A stretch of DNA of 64,000 nt, from contig VNWV01000006.1 of NCBI GenBank assembly GCA_009801085.1, positions 2,108,001 through 2,172,000 of the forward strand, in the 5' to 3' direction. Positions within the stretch are counted from its first letter, which is position 1. Each line of letters begins with the position of its first letter. Both the position numbers and the translations under genes were made by a program. Under the pieces are notes generated by a model. That model saw only the letters and a program-made list of their open reading frames with translations, had not been told where the DNA came from and made no database searches. Source of the DNA: Lasiodiplodia sp. COLG20. Taxonomy: Eukaryota; Ascomycota; Dothideomycetes; Botryosphaeriales; Botryosphaeriaceae. Below are positions 54,799 to 64,000 of the stretch, one piece after another.

Positions 54799-56010
54799 AG
54801 CTCTTGGTGTGGGGAGAGAGTAAGCTTGGCGGTGAGGAGCGCGCGAGCCTGTCGCTGGAGACGATGAAGCTTCTGCTGCTGCTGAAAACGGCGCGGGGCG
54901 ATCTTTCTATGGGCATGTCGGCGTGTAGCCAGCAGCAACCTAATAGTGGCAGCCTGGTCCGCGCGTCAAGCTGCTGGAGGTGCGAGTGGAGGCTGTGCGG
55001 GAGAGATGTTCGGCGAGCTTGGGTCGGAGGCGAAGCTAAACTCGTCCGTCTAACGGACAAAATCGACACCGGCGCGGCGGATAGCCTTCTATCAGCCCTA
55101 CCACGCTTGGCCCCATCGAGTACCGTAACGACCTGCCAAGCCAGTGAGATGCCAATGGTCTCGAGAAGTGCGCCGCCGTGAGGTGGGAGAGGGCCCAGGG
55201 CAGCGTGACGGGAGAAAGCCGTAGCCGTGAAACGGGGACCCGCAACGGCTGCGCATAGGCCATCCGCTTCCACTCCCCCTGACTCGCGTCCCGATCAAAT
55301 ACGAGCTTGGCCATCCTCTTTCCCAATCCGGTATACAAAATGTAGAAAACTAGACGTCACCTAAAATTGACCTACCTTGAAATAGCATTGATGCGGCGAC
55401 TAGAGATCGAGACCCGCTGAGCGATAATGAGCAAGAATTATTCAGGGAGCTCGGTGACTCGATTTAGTCCCCATAAGACGCGACCGTTGCAACGCGGGCT
55501 GAGCGACACGACAGCCCACCGAAAATGTTGCCTTTCAGCCTTCATTCCAAGGCCCTGAAGTCTGGCTCCACCCACGTGAGGACGGAGAAAATCAACACCG
55601 CCAGGTACATTCCGCCCTAGAGTAAACCACTCACGTAAGTCTGGCGCATCACTTTCACGAGACTGGGTCGAGACAGGCGCGCGACTGGATTTGGCGGCTG
55701 AATTTCCACAGATCACCTTCACGCCACATGCCGCTGACCTTTGTACGACCACGAGCGAAGCGATAACCCGCGAACAACCGAAGGTGTGTAACGAAACGAA
55801 CGACTAAATTCCTCCGCAGCCAGGAAAGAAGAAAAATGACCTCTCTCATTCCTGGCCGGCGGGGTGGGGGTATCTCATTCTAAATACTCTCATTCATCAG
55901 CTCCCGCCCGTCGGCGGGAGGCGGGCTGCGGCGGCGCCCATCATCAGACAAGACGTGGCACGCGTGCCCCCCAGCCATCATTCCTTTCAGCCAGCCAGCT
56001 ACCCTTCCCT
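54799..56010. other. Intergenic, no gene seen
   Basis: Long upstream region of the transcription factor. Overlapping open frames on both strands at 54804-55340 are GC-driven and domain-free. The right part (55380-55860) is mixed. Confidence 0.5.
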
Positions 56011-56065
56011 CGCTATGCGAACAGCAAATCAGCTACGCCACCATCGCTATGCGAACAGCAAATCA
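56011..56065. repeat. 21-bp direct repeat pair
   Basis: CGCTATGCGAACAGCAAATC plus A occurs at 56011-56031 and again at 56045-56065 (34-bp period). The right copy supplies the stop codon of the hypothetical gene ending at 56047. Confidence 0.85.
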
Positions 56066-56853
56066 CGTGGCGCGACGCATCGCCAGGTTGCATTTGCACC
56101 CGCCAACTCACAGCTGCTTCCGCCTCCGCCTCCTCTGCTCCTGCAGCTCCTACTCGCCACACGATTGAGCCGCATCACCGCATCATAATCCCCGTCGCCG
56201 CCGTTGTCGCTGCCGCCGCCTGAAACTTCCGCCTCCGGCAGCGCTGCACCGTCGCTGGACGCCTCGTCGACCTCCTGCGCTGCATCCAGATCCAAATCCG
56301 GAATGGCGCCCGGGGGCCCCTCACTTTGGCGCAGCGTCATTCGCTCGTGTCTCTGACCCTGCGCGTGCATCTGTGGGGGGCAGCATGATGGTTTTTCCTC
56401 TTCTGATACTGCCATCGGCGACTCGCACATGCGTTCGGGCAGGAGGATCGCCAGTTGAAGCCCGAGCTGAGAGTCGGAAAGGCTGCGCAGCTCGTCCTGC
56501 GAGTGCTGGCGCTTGGATTGCGCGGAGGTAGAGGTGGTAGTGGTGGTGGAGGAAGGGTTTGGGACCACTGCTACTCTCCTTCCGCCGAAACTTTGCGCTG
56601 GTGATGTTGTGTATTTCCCGGGTGTGATCGGTGTGGATGGCGGCGTCGAGTCTCGCGTCGACGAGCTGCGTTCGAGCGCGGGCGGCGACGAGTCGTCGTC
56701 TGGCGAGAAGCGCGACAGAATCTGGCTCGCGCAGTAGTTGAGGGCGTTGCGGAAGGAGAAGGTGCGGATTGTGAACGGGAGCTGCTTCGCGGGCGGCGCC
56801 GTGTCTTCTTTTGGAGACGTGAGACTCCAGTCTGAGGGGAATGGGTTTGCCAT
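56047..56853 (-). CDS. Hypothetical protein, 268 aa
   Basis: Single frame. I chose the ATG at 56853 (ANPFPSDWSLTSPKED); an in-frame ATG at 57072 would add 73 low-complexity Pro/Thr residues. A hydrophobic/aromatic helix (LPFTIRTFSFRNALNYCASQ) is followed by a Ser/Thr/Pro-rich, probably disordered region. A Leu-rich segment (SLSDSQLGLQLAILLPERM) and acidic/Gly-rich tail follow. No recognised domain. The C-terminal ~40 residues overlap a direct repeat and may be non-native, so the true 3' end could involve an unseen intron. Confidence 0.5.
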   Translation of the reverse strand: MANPFPSDWSLTSPKEDTAPPAKQLPFTIRTFSFRNALNYCASQILSRFSPDDDSSPPALERSSSTRDSTPPSTPITPGKYTTSPAQSFGGRRVAVVPNPSSTTTTTSTSAQSKRQHSQDELRSLSDSQLGLQLAILLPERMCESPMAVSEEEKPSCCPPQMHAQGQRHERMTLRQSEGPPGAIPDLDLDAAQEVDEASSDGAALPEAEVSGGGSDNGGDGDYDAVMRLNRVASRSCRSRGGGGGSSCELAGANATWRCVAPRDLLFA

Positions 56854-57072
56854 GTTTGTATGTGTTGTGTCGAAAGGCCGGTATTTGGTGTTTGGTAGAA
56901 CGATGGCCGGCGATCGATGCGCAGGGAGTGCGGTGGTGGCTGCTCGGTGTGGTGGTGGCGTGGTCGTGGTGAGGGGGGCAGTAGTCGGTGTTGGAAGGCG
57001 CCTTCTTAAAGTGCGACACACGGGAAGTAGAAGTACAGCTGTGAGAGAAAATACAACCTCTCCGGCGGGCAA

Positions 57073-57439
57073 GAACTGTTTTTATTGGCCCCGTCCTACT
57101 TTTGCCTAGTAACGGAGGAGGGTCCAGCGCGACGTACCACGTTTAGCACCGGGGCAGTTAGAAGTGTCATTGCGACGATCGGCACAGGGTCAACGGTAGC
57201 GAGCAGCAAACAGAATGTGGATTAGAGCTGTAGATTGCGGAAACATGAGGCTGGGGTATGAGAAGGAGAGAAAAGAAGCCACGAAACCCTTGAACCACCT
57301 TGCGCCTGTTCATTTATCCATGAAGCCCTGACATCGTACCACGTCAAGCCATCTTAACCTTATTTGGACCACGTCGAAAGTTATGGGCTGAAATAGTGGA
57401 TACTGGTGTTAGATGCGTCCCTGTACGATGAGGGGCACA
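57073..57439. other. Spacer, no gene seen
   Basis: Upstream of the hypothetical gene and 3' of Sub1. No gene-like frame. Confidence 0.5.
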
Positions 57440-58030
57440 TCATTCGTCGTCCTCGTCACTTGTCGCCTCGAAATTCTTTTTATTGGCGTCGCTGCCCTCG
57501 TCGTCATCCTCGTCGGCCTTGTCTTTGGCTGCATTGCCTTCGAAATTAGGTCGCACAACTGTCTGGCCCTTCTTCGCTAGGGCGGTCTCGACCTCGGGCA
57601 GGACTTCGATGAGGGCGTTGTACTGGTCGAGGCTAAGGGAGATTCCCTGCAAGGGTCGCGTTAGCGGTCGTAGCCACCGAGGAACATCGAACGATACCGA
57701 CATACCTTCTTGCCAGGCAGCGTCTTGCCGTCCTTCTCGTAGTACTCGCGGATGCCCACCATTGGCTTCCCGTTGAACTCCGAGACAGTGACGCGGCGCT
57801 TGGCTGACAGCTGTGAGAGCGGCAGGTCAGCATCGGGGGCCGTTGTTGCGGTCGCATTCGAGCCTCACCTCCCAAAACGGATTGCCCTCGTCGTCAACTT
57901 GTTTTCCCTTGTCTTGACCCTTCTTTGCCTTCTTGTGCGCAGATCCCTCGTCGGCAACGACGAATCCATCGTCTTCGTAGTCGTTGGCGGCGGCGCGCTT
58001 GCGACCGCGAACAGCGGTTCCCTTCGGCAT
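57440..58030 (-). CDS. SUB1: Transcriptional coactivator Sub1/PC4 homolog, three exons, 157 aa
   Basis: The exons are 58030-57869, 57810-57706 and 57646-57440, with introns of 58 bp (GTGAGG...CTCACAG) and 58 bp (GTATGT...CTTGCAG). The N-terminus is basic/acidic ([30 protein letters not shown]). The PC4 ssDNA-binding domain spans about residues 51-105: [52 protein letters not shown]. The tail is acidic ([13 protein letters not shown]...SDEDDE). Sub1/PC4 binds single-stranded DNA and aids RNA polymerase II initiation and genome stability. The structure is complete and typical of filamentous fungi. Confidence 0.93.
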
Positions 58031-58500
58031 GATGTGAGATGAGGTATCAGGTGGCAACCACGGTTGAGAGAGAGATGGGGGCGGCGCGATTGGATCCAAC
58101 TAGCAGGAGATAGGCTTGTGCAGGAAGATTGGTTCGATGGATGGTTGAGGTGGAGCTCTGCGGCGGAGGACGCGTTTCTCAGAGCGCGTCGCTCGCAAAT
58201 GACGTGACGTGCGCCCAAGCTCCTTCCACACAGTCTAAACCCAAATGGGAAGTCGCTGCCTTACGCTCGCTGAAGCTCTCACAATCACGCTTCATCAGAC
58301 GTGAGAATAAATTGCAAAGTTAAGATCGAGAAAAGCTTAAGTACTACATGACCAAGGTTTAACAATCCGAAAGCAACCTTTTGAGAACAAACCTCCAACC
58401 TTACAAAGCTCACCCACCCCACCGGCCGCAACAAGCAAGCGCCCCTCCCTTTCCGTCATCCCACCGCACGCAACCATCGCCCCATCACCTCCTGCCCCCT

Positions 58501-59271
58501 TCACAAGAACCTCAACAGCACCGCAAACACCCACGGCACCACCACCCCGGGCGCCGCCGCGCCCGACGAACTGGCCGAGCTCGCCGACGAGCTGCCCGAC
58601 GCGCTGCGCGTATCCGTGCGCGTCGCCGTCTCCGTCGTGCCGCTGCGGCTCGTCGTCTCCGTCGTCGTCGACTTTTCATCCTTGCCGGACTTGGACGAGC
58701 TGCTGCTGCTCGTGGAGCTGCTGTCGGCGCGCTTGGCGACCATCTGCGTCTGCGCCGGGCCCGGCGCCGTCATGCCGCCGTACGTCGGGTCCGAGATGCG
58801 GCGCCACCCGCTCGGGTCGGCCGCCGTGCTGGTGTCGTAGCTCGTCTGCACCGGGTCGGCGTTGTGGTTGACGATGACGAATTCTTGGCGGCCGCTGACG
58901 GATGATACCTGCAGCTGGGGTTGCTGCTGTTGCGGGGGTTGCTGATGCTGCTGCTGCGGCGGCGGAGGTCCGCGGAGACCGCCGTAGGTCGGGTCGGCGA
59001 TGTGGCTCCAGGTCGAGGGGTCGACGGCGGTGCTGGTGTCGTAGGACGACTGCACGGGGTCGGCGGGGGCGGTGGGGCGGGCGGCCTTGTTGGGCTTGGG
59101 GCTGGCGGCGATGCCGTGGAAGAGGCGGCCTAGCGGGTTGTGGTGCATCTCTTGGGCGGCGACGCTGGCTTGGTGGGCGGGCGCTTGTTGTTGGGCGAGG
59201 GCGGTGGTGCCGGAGAGGAAGAGAGTGCCTAGGAGGAGCAGGCGGCCGGTGGTGGTTGTTGGTGGAATCAT
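58501..59271 (-). CDS. GPI-anchored cell-wall-type protein with two 28-residue repeats, 256 aa
   Basis: Intronless. Residues 1-26 form a signal peptide (GRLLLLGTLFLSGTTALA). Two repeats at 71-98 and 139-166 share 22 of 28 positions. Each opens with DPVQ(S/T)SYDTSTA and closes with DPTYGG. They are separated by a Gln/Pro-rich linker (PPPPQQQHQQPPQQQQ). A KR pair at 180-181 could be a Kex2 site. Next come a Ser/Thr-rich stalk and a hydrophobic C-terminus (PGVVVPWVFAVLLRFL) preceded by small residues, which fits a GPI-attachment signal. No catalytic domain is seen. A structural or adhesive wall protein is likely. The repeat type is not one I recognise. Confidence 0.78.
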   Translation of the reverse strand: MIPPTTTTGRLLLLGTLFLSGTTALAQQQAPAHQASVAAQEMHHNPLGRLFHGIAASPKPNKAARPTAPADPVQSSYDTSTAVDPSTWSHIADPTYGGLRGPPPPQQQHQQPPQQQQPQLQVSSVSGRQEFVIVNHNADPVQTSYDTSTAADPSGWRRISDPTYGGMTAPGPAQTQMVAKRADSSSTSSSSSSKSGKDEKSTTTETTSRSGTTETATRTDTRSASGSSSASSASSSGAAAPGVVVPWVFAVLLRFL

Positions 59272-62200
59272 TATTGTGAGTCTGGACGGTGTTTGGTTCG
59301 ATGGAGAGGGGTTTTGGTCTGGTTGAGTTGCTTGAGGTGCGTGTGGATGAATGCTGATGAAAAGGAGGCTTTATATGTTGCGGCAAGACCGAAACGCTAC
59401 CACGCGTACCTGGATCCTCCTCGATCAGAATGATGATGCCGCCAACAGCGATTCCGGCGAGTTTGCACGTGGTAACACTATCAAGGGATGTTATGATGTA
59501 GCCTTTTGCGGTGGTAGCTTGCCTAAACTAAGGTAAGTCGTTGGCGAAAATGCGTAGTACAAAAAGGCGGGGTATCCAAACTCAGCTCCGCTAGGAGCCA
59601 GGGAGCACGAAGCCTTCCCGCTTCCGCTTTTGTTCTTGATCCAGAGTTGGCTATACTACTGGAATGAGGGAAGTGAAGCCAGGCTCTTCCTCCCTTGCCT
59701 TTTTCTCGATAGTAGACTAGGGATAGTGCTTGGCTTCTCAATCCGGTCTTGCAGAAACTTGGAAGAATTGATAAAATTTTCTCTGGTAGTCAGTGAACGC
59801 GTATGTTCGTCGTAAACGGTAGAAAAATAGAAATGCATCGTCGATGGAAAAGATGAATTTGGAAAGCATTATTTCTCTTGGGGTGATGTAGCTTGGTACG
59901 AGGCGTGAGATCAAGGCACGTTTTGGAGGGAAGAATCTTAGCGTCATCACTAAGCAAGGTGGCGTTGCTACTACTACTTGCGGAGGCTCAAAGGGTGTTT
60001 TATGACGCAAAATGGGACCGAATGGCCTTCGTTGCGGGCTAGAGTAGCGGAAATCTTGGCTGAGAGAGGAATCTTGGCAGCGAACCATGCTCACTATACA
60101 AGGAACTACGGTTCCTGCATCATCGAGAACCAATGAGTGAGAGGTCTGTGATACCCAACGTAGAGAGTTTCAGCACAGAACAGAGTGGATCTCAGAAAGC
60201 CAAACTTCATCGCAGGAATTTTGAACGTTGATTTTAGAATTCTTAGTGGCACCGGTGCACCAGACTTTCTACCAGTGAGGGTCACGGACCGGTCCACCAT
60301 CAACGTACTAGCCTCCGTCGAAGACGGGGGTGACGAGTCAGTGACTTCCGGGGGAACCGAAAGGAGGACAATCCTGGGCGCGCAAGATCGACAAAATCTT
60401 GGGGGCGAAGAACAGATGAATTTGAATGGATGAAATGATAAGACGCGAATGCTCGGAGTACGCAGAAAGAAAAACGACATGACATCTTACGGAGGCCGAA
60501 GAAATTGGGGAGCAGATATGAAGAGGTGGTTGTGATGCCAGGCGCGGGTAATGAGTTGGTGATTAAAAGCGCGCAAGGGGATCGACCTGTCACAACTGTT
60601 CCAGAGCTGATTGACAGTTGACGGAAATCTACGTGGCCAACGTGGCAGTACGTGAAGCCGAAGCCACAACCAAAATGGGCCAGGGCTGCCGAACTATGGC
60701 TGAACATCCTTCCGGGGACTTACCATTGTACATTTTCGGAAGGGCTCTGCGGGTGATTGGCCCTTTGCCCGCGCCGCAACGGCGAAGGATTCTGTGCCGC
60801 AGATCGGGCTGACGACGAATATAAGTTGTCGCACGCGCCCACCTTTTATCGTTCCATCACGACGAGTGGCCGAGTACATGCACTTACCGTGCTACAACAA
60901 GATGAGCGGACGATTGCCGGATTTTTCGCTGATTGGACTTTATTTTGATGGATTCTGTAAAAGGTAAATGAGTAAGTACTGAACAGCCCGCAACGTTGAG
61001 GGTGGAGAAGCAGACCATGTGTCCTCGGAGTAGCCACTAATGGCAGCATGTCGCCAGTGGAAACTAACGTATGATTAGGGCAAGAAGCGCAGCCGAGAAT
61101 CGGCGAACAGGGCGACAATCAACAGTTGGCGTGGCGAAAGTGTGCTGGGGCAGACATGAACCAGTTCAAAAACTGCAGTTCAAGAGCGGCCAGAGTCGTG
61201 GCGAGGGAAAAGATAACGCTACCCAGTGCACCAGCAAGAGTGCGAGTGTTGGGCGATAAGAAGTCCGGATGAGCAATGTGCGAGGGAAAAAGACACGCGA
61301 CGGACCAGGAAGGACGGACATGGGCGTTGGCCGCTATTTCGGCAGAATGCCGACAGGGGTGTCAGAGAAACACAGACCCCGAGACCCGCATATGCATGTC
61401 TCGGTATTCATCGGCCAATGACACTGGCACACTCCACTGCACGATTCGGACATTTGCACGAGTACTTCTACAGGATCCTCCAGGACGACCGCAGGATTTT
61501 TCGATGACTCTTTTTTGTTTCCTTGGAAGAGCCTGCGAGGACCGCAGCCGCTGACGGAATCGCCTTTCCTCCATGGCAGAACGACGCGTCGACGCCCCGC
61601 AGGTCTATCGTTTCTTGTCATTATACTATTGCGGCTTCGTAAGCTCTGGATATGGGGTCATCTCCGAAACGCGCTATGCAGATACGCAACCACAGAACCC
61701 TCACGAGACAGCATGAGCTCAGATAAGTAACTGCTCATTGGCATGCCTCGACACGACCGTATCCACTTTTGCAGCTGCAGTTTCACCTTGCCAGCATCGG
61801 CCATGCGCCTTGACGTTTGTCGCCGCCCGGAAGAAAGGGAGCAACCATATCCGAGCCAGTCGATTGGGCCGAGACGGACGAAAAAGGGCCCCGCCGCCCA
61901 GGGCGCGGATGCGGGGTTTGAGATCAGCATCCAAGGACCAACCTTGGGGACCGCCCCTCGTGTTGCATCTGCAACCTGAACGAGCGTTTAATCTCTGCCG
62001 CCGTTGCGCGGCCCGTTACGACGGGTGGCTCTCCCGCCCAGCGAGCACACTAGCATGAGAGACCACGGATCGAGTCGAACGTACCTTGGCAGCGGCAAGG
62101 CCGTCTTTCCTGTTTGTCCCACCTCCACAAGGCCTCCGACCCCGACCCCTGCGACGGCCTCATAATCGCGTAGCACCAGCGCCCGGATCCAAAGTTGCCC

Positions 62201-62408
62201 GTCTTCCGTTGCTGCAGCGAATAGCAGGACCCGGGTCGATTCGGTAGTATGACTGTTGCGAGATTTGGCGGTTGCTGGGATGCTTCATCCCAACCATCTG
62301 GTTGATTCATGGTTTCTTGGCCACTCCCAGACGTATGTATATAAGCCCCCGCAGATTGGGAGGACCAGAAACGACAAGCCCATCAACCTCCTCTTCACCA
62401 CCGCAATC
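59272..62408. other. 3.1-kb gap without a convincing gene
   Basis: Many short frames on both strands, none with a domain, signal peptide or plausible splice chain. The right end holds a TATA-like TATGTATATAAGC (62333-62345), about 65 bp before the P450 start codon. Non-coding transcripts or genes with very short exons cannot be excluded. Confidence 0.5.
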
Positions 62409-64000
62409 ATGGAAAACCTTGGTTCCCAAAGCGCTGGAGTCCCAATCCAAGAACTGCCATCCAGGCTTGTGATTTTGCGGAACTTGCCACTGCTCTTGAC
62501 CAGCGTTGCGGTTCTGGTATTTCCAGCTGCCCTAGCCGTCCTATCAGAATCCAGTACTAACGTGGAATATGACAGCTCTTTGTAAACCTTGTTGCTACGG
62601 CGGTTTACAATGTCTATTTCCATCCTTTGAGCAAATGTGAGTGGTTTTCATGTCCAAATCTGGTCTCCGTCAGCTAAACAAATTCCCGTAGACCCCGGTC
62701 CGAAGTATGCTACCATGAGCACCATTACCTGGTGGCTCATCGGCTTCACTGGGCGCATCGAAGAGTGGACACGCAGGCAGCACGAGAAATACGGCGAGGT
62801 GGTCCGTCTCGGGCCTGACCGGCTCAGCTACACCAGCCCACAGGCGCTGAAGGACATCTACGGACACCGGTCAGGCGGGCGGCTGGAAAACGGCAAGGAC
62901 AAGCGCTTCTACAACCGGGACATCAACAACGAATGCCACGTGCTCAACACCGAGGACGTGAAGGAGCACGGCGCTCTGCGGCGCATCTTCTCCAACGCCT
63001 TCAGCGACCGCGCACTGAAGTTGCAGGAGCCGCTGATCAAGCGGTACGTCGACCAGCTGGTGGCCATGATGCGCAAGACAACCATGGAGAACGCGGACGC
63101 CAAGCTCGAGATGGTCAAGCTCTACAACTGCACGACGTTCGACATCATGGGCGACCTCACGTTCGGCGAGCCGCTGGGCCTGCTCGAACAGTCCGAATAC
63201 ACTCCGTGGGTCAAGGCCGTCTTCGGAAGCATCAAGGCGCAGCACCTGTCGCGCATCATGATGGAGTACCCGCTGCTCGGCAAGCTCGCCACGCTGTTGT
63301 TGCCCAAGGGCCTCGAGGAGCAGGTGCGGATGCACTTCCAGCACGCGGCAGACCGCGTGGACCGGCGGCTGGCCAAGCCCGACGACGGTAAGCCCGACAT
63401 CTGGGGCCTGGTGCTGGACAAGGGCAAGGACCTCATCAGCCTGGGCCAGATGCACGCCAACTCGTCGCTGTTCATGATTGCCGGCACCGAGACGACGGCC
63501 ACGCTGCTCAGCGGCCTCACGTGGTACTTGCTCAAGAATCCGGAGAAGTTGAAGAAGGCCGTCGAGGAGGTGCGGGCGCGCTCCGAGGAAGATCTCTCGC
63601 TCGAGGAACTGCCGCGGCTGCCGTACCTCAACGCCTGCTTCGAGGAGGGCCTGAGAGTGTACCCGCCGGTGCCGATCGGACTGCCACGTGAGACGCCCGA
63701 GGGCGGCAATATGATCTGCGGCGAGTGGGTGCCGGGAAAGGTTTGTGACCCTGTCGTGCGGGGGATATCGTAATGCTGACATGGAGATCTAGACGAGGGT
63801 TTCGCTCCACAACTGGTCGGCCTACCGGTCGGAGAAGAACTTCAAGGATCCGGACTCGTTCGTGCCGGAGCGCTGGTTGCCTAACACGGGATATGACAGC
63901 GACCGCAAGGAAGTGCTGCAGCCTTTCTCTTTTGGCCCGCGCAACTGTTTGGGCAAGAAGTGAGATTGCACCCCCCTCGGCAGGCGATTGGACGATACTG
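62409..64000 (+). CDS. Cytochrome P450 monooxygenase, 3' end outside the window
   Basis: The exons are 62409-62516, 62576-62636, 62692-63740 and 63793-63959. The last donor (GTGAGA at 63960) leads off the window. The first intron has a perfect TACTAAC branch site. After an N-terminal hydrophobic anchor comes AVYNVYFHPLSKYPGPKYAT, assembled across two splices and typical of fungal secondary-metabolism P450s. The I-helix motif is AGTETTATLL, ExxR is EEGLR, the PERF-like motif is FVPERWLP, and the heme loop FSFGPRNCLGKK carries the ligand Cys. The HNWSAYRSEKNFKDPD region resembles the isotrichodermin-hydroxylase/CYP65-like group. The substrate is unknown. The cluster context lies to the right, unseen. 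Confidence 0.88.

Noticed and set aside
54804..55340. Overlapping 100-160 codon frames on both strands upstream of the zinc-cluster gene
   Set aside because: No domain, signal peptide or splice support; position and composition fit promoter DNA.
1..64000. CRISPR arrays, rRNA genes, intact transposase or reverse transcriptase
   Set aside because: None seen. The only retroelement-like signal is the isolated retropepsin-like domain, without RT or integrase.

Overview
The window is nuclear DNA from a filamentous ascomycete, most likely Pezizomycotina. The basis is gene content (HET-domain, F-box, DUF6594, Zn2Cys6 and P450 genes), protein genes split by short GT-AG introns of about 44-165 bp, and the absence of operons. 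I cannot assign a class or species. I rebuilt splice structures by hand by requiring frame closure and motif continuity. For nearly all multi-exon genes the summed exon length is divisible by three.

Layout. 0-3 kb: an F-box gene, a trypsin-like protease and a G-rich degenerate minisatellite. 4-9 kb: a GH3 N-acetylglucosaminidase fused to two GNAT domains, divergently paired with an Atg22-like transporter. 9.3-17.8 kb: a run of four F-box/LRR-like genes; two are tandem paralogs that share an intron position, intron phase and a CRE-type promoter block. 19 kb: a Kex2-processed secreted protein. 20-22.5 kb: a retropepsin-like gene with an apparent frameshift. 23.8-29 kb: a DUF6594 gene and a large uncharacterised membrane protein. 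29.5-31.4 kb: a P450. 32.6-35.8 kb: small membrane proteins, including a tandem four-TM pair. 36.7-37 kb: nested inverted-repeat elements. 37.6-45 kb: another F-box gene, two HET-domain genes and, between the HET genes, an MFS-transporter relic carrying a second copy of the small inverted-repeat element. 45-47 kb: a gene-poor, repeat-bearing stretch that holds a 56-residue cysteine-rich secreted protein. 47.5-54.8 kb: a full-length ABCB exporter and a Zn2Cys6 regulator. 56-59.3 kb: a hypothetical gene, Sub1/PC4 and a GPI-type wall protein. 59.3-62.4 kb: no convincing gene. 62.4-64 kb: a second P450 cut by the window edge.

How the parts may work together (inference). GC-rich housekeeping and metabolic blocks (GH3/Atg22-like, ABC/TF, Sub1) alternate with more AT-rich accessory blocks that hold HET, F-box, retropepsin, DUF6594, small secreted and repeat-derived sequences. 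The accessory blocks look like the fast-evolving self/non-self and secreted-protein compartment. The best candidates for something undescribed are the four-TM tandem pair, the two novel secreted proteins, the small inverted-repeat element family that sits in a dead MFS gene, and the F-box tandem pair with its duplicated CRE promoter.
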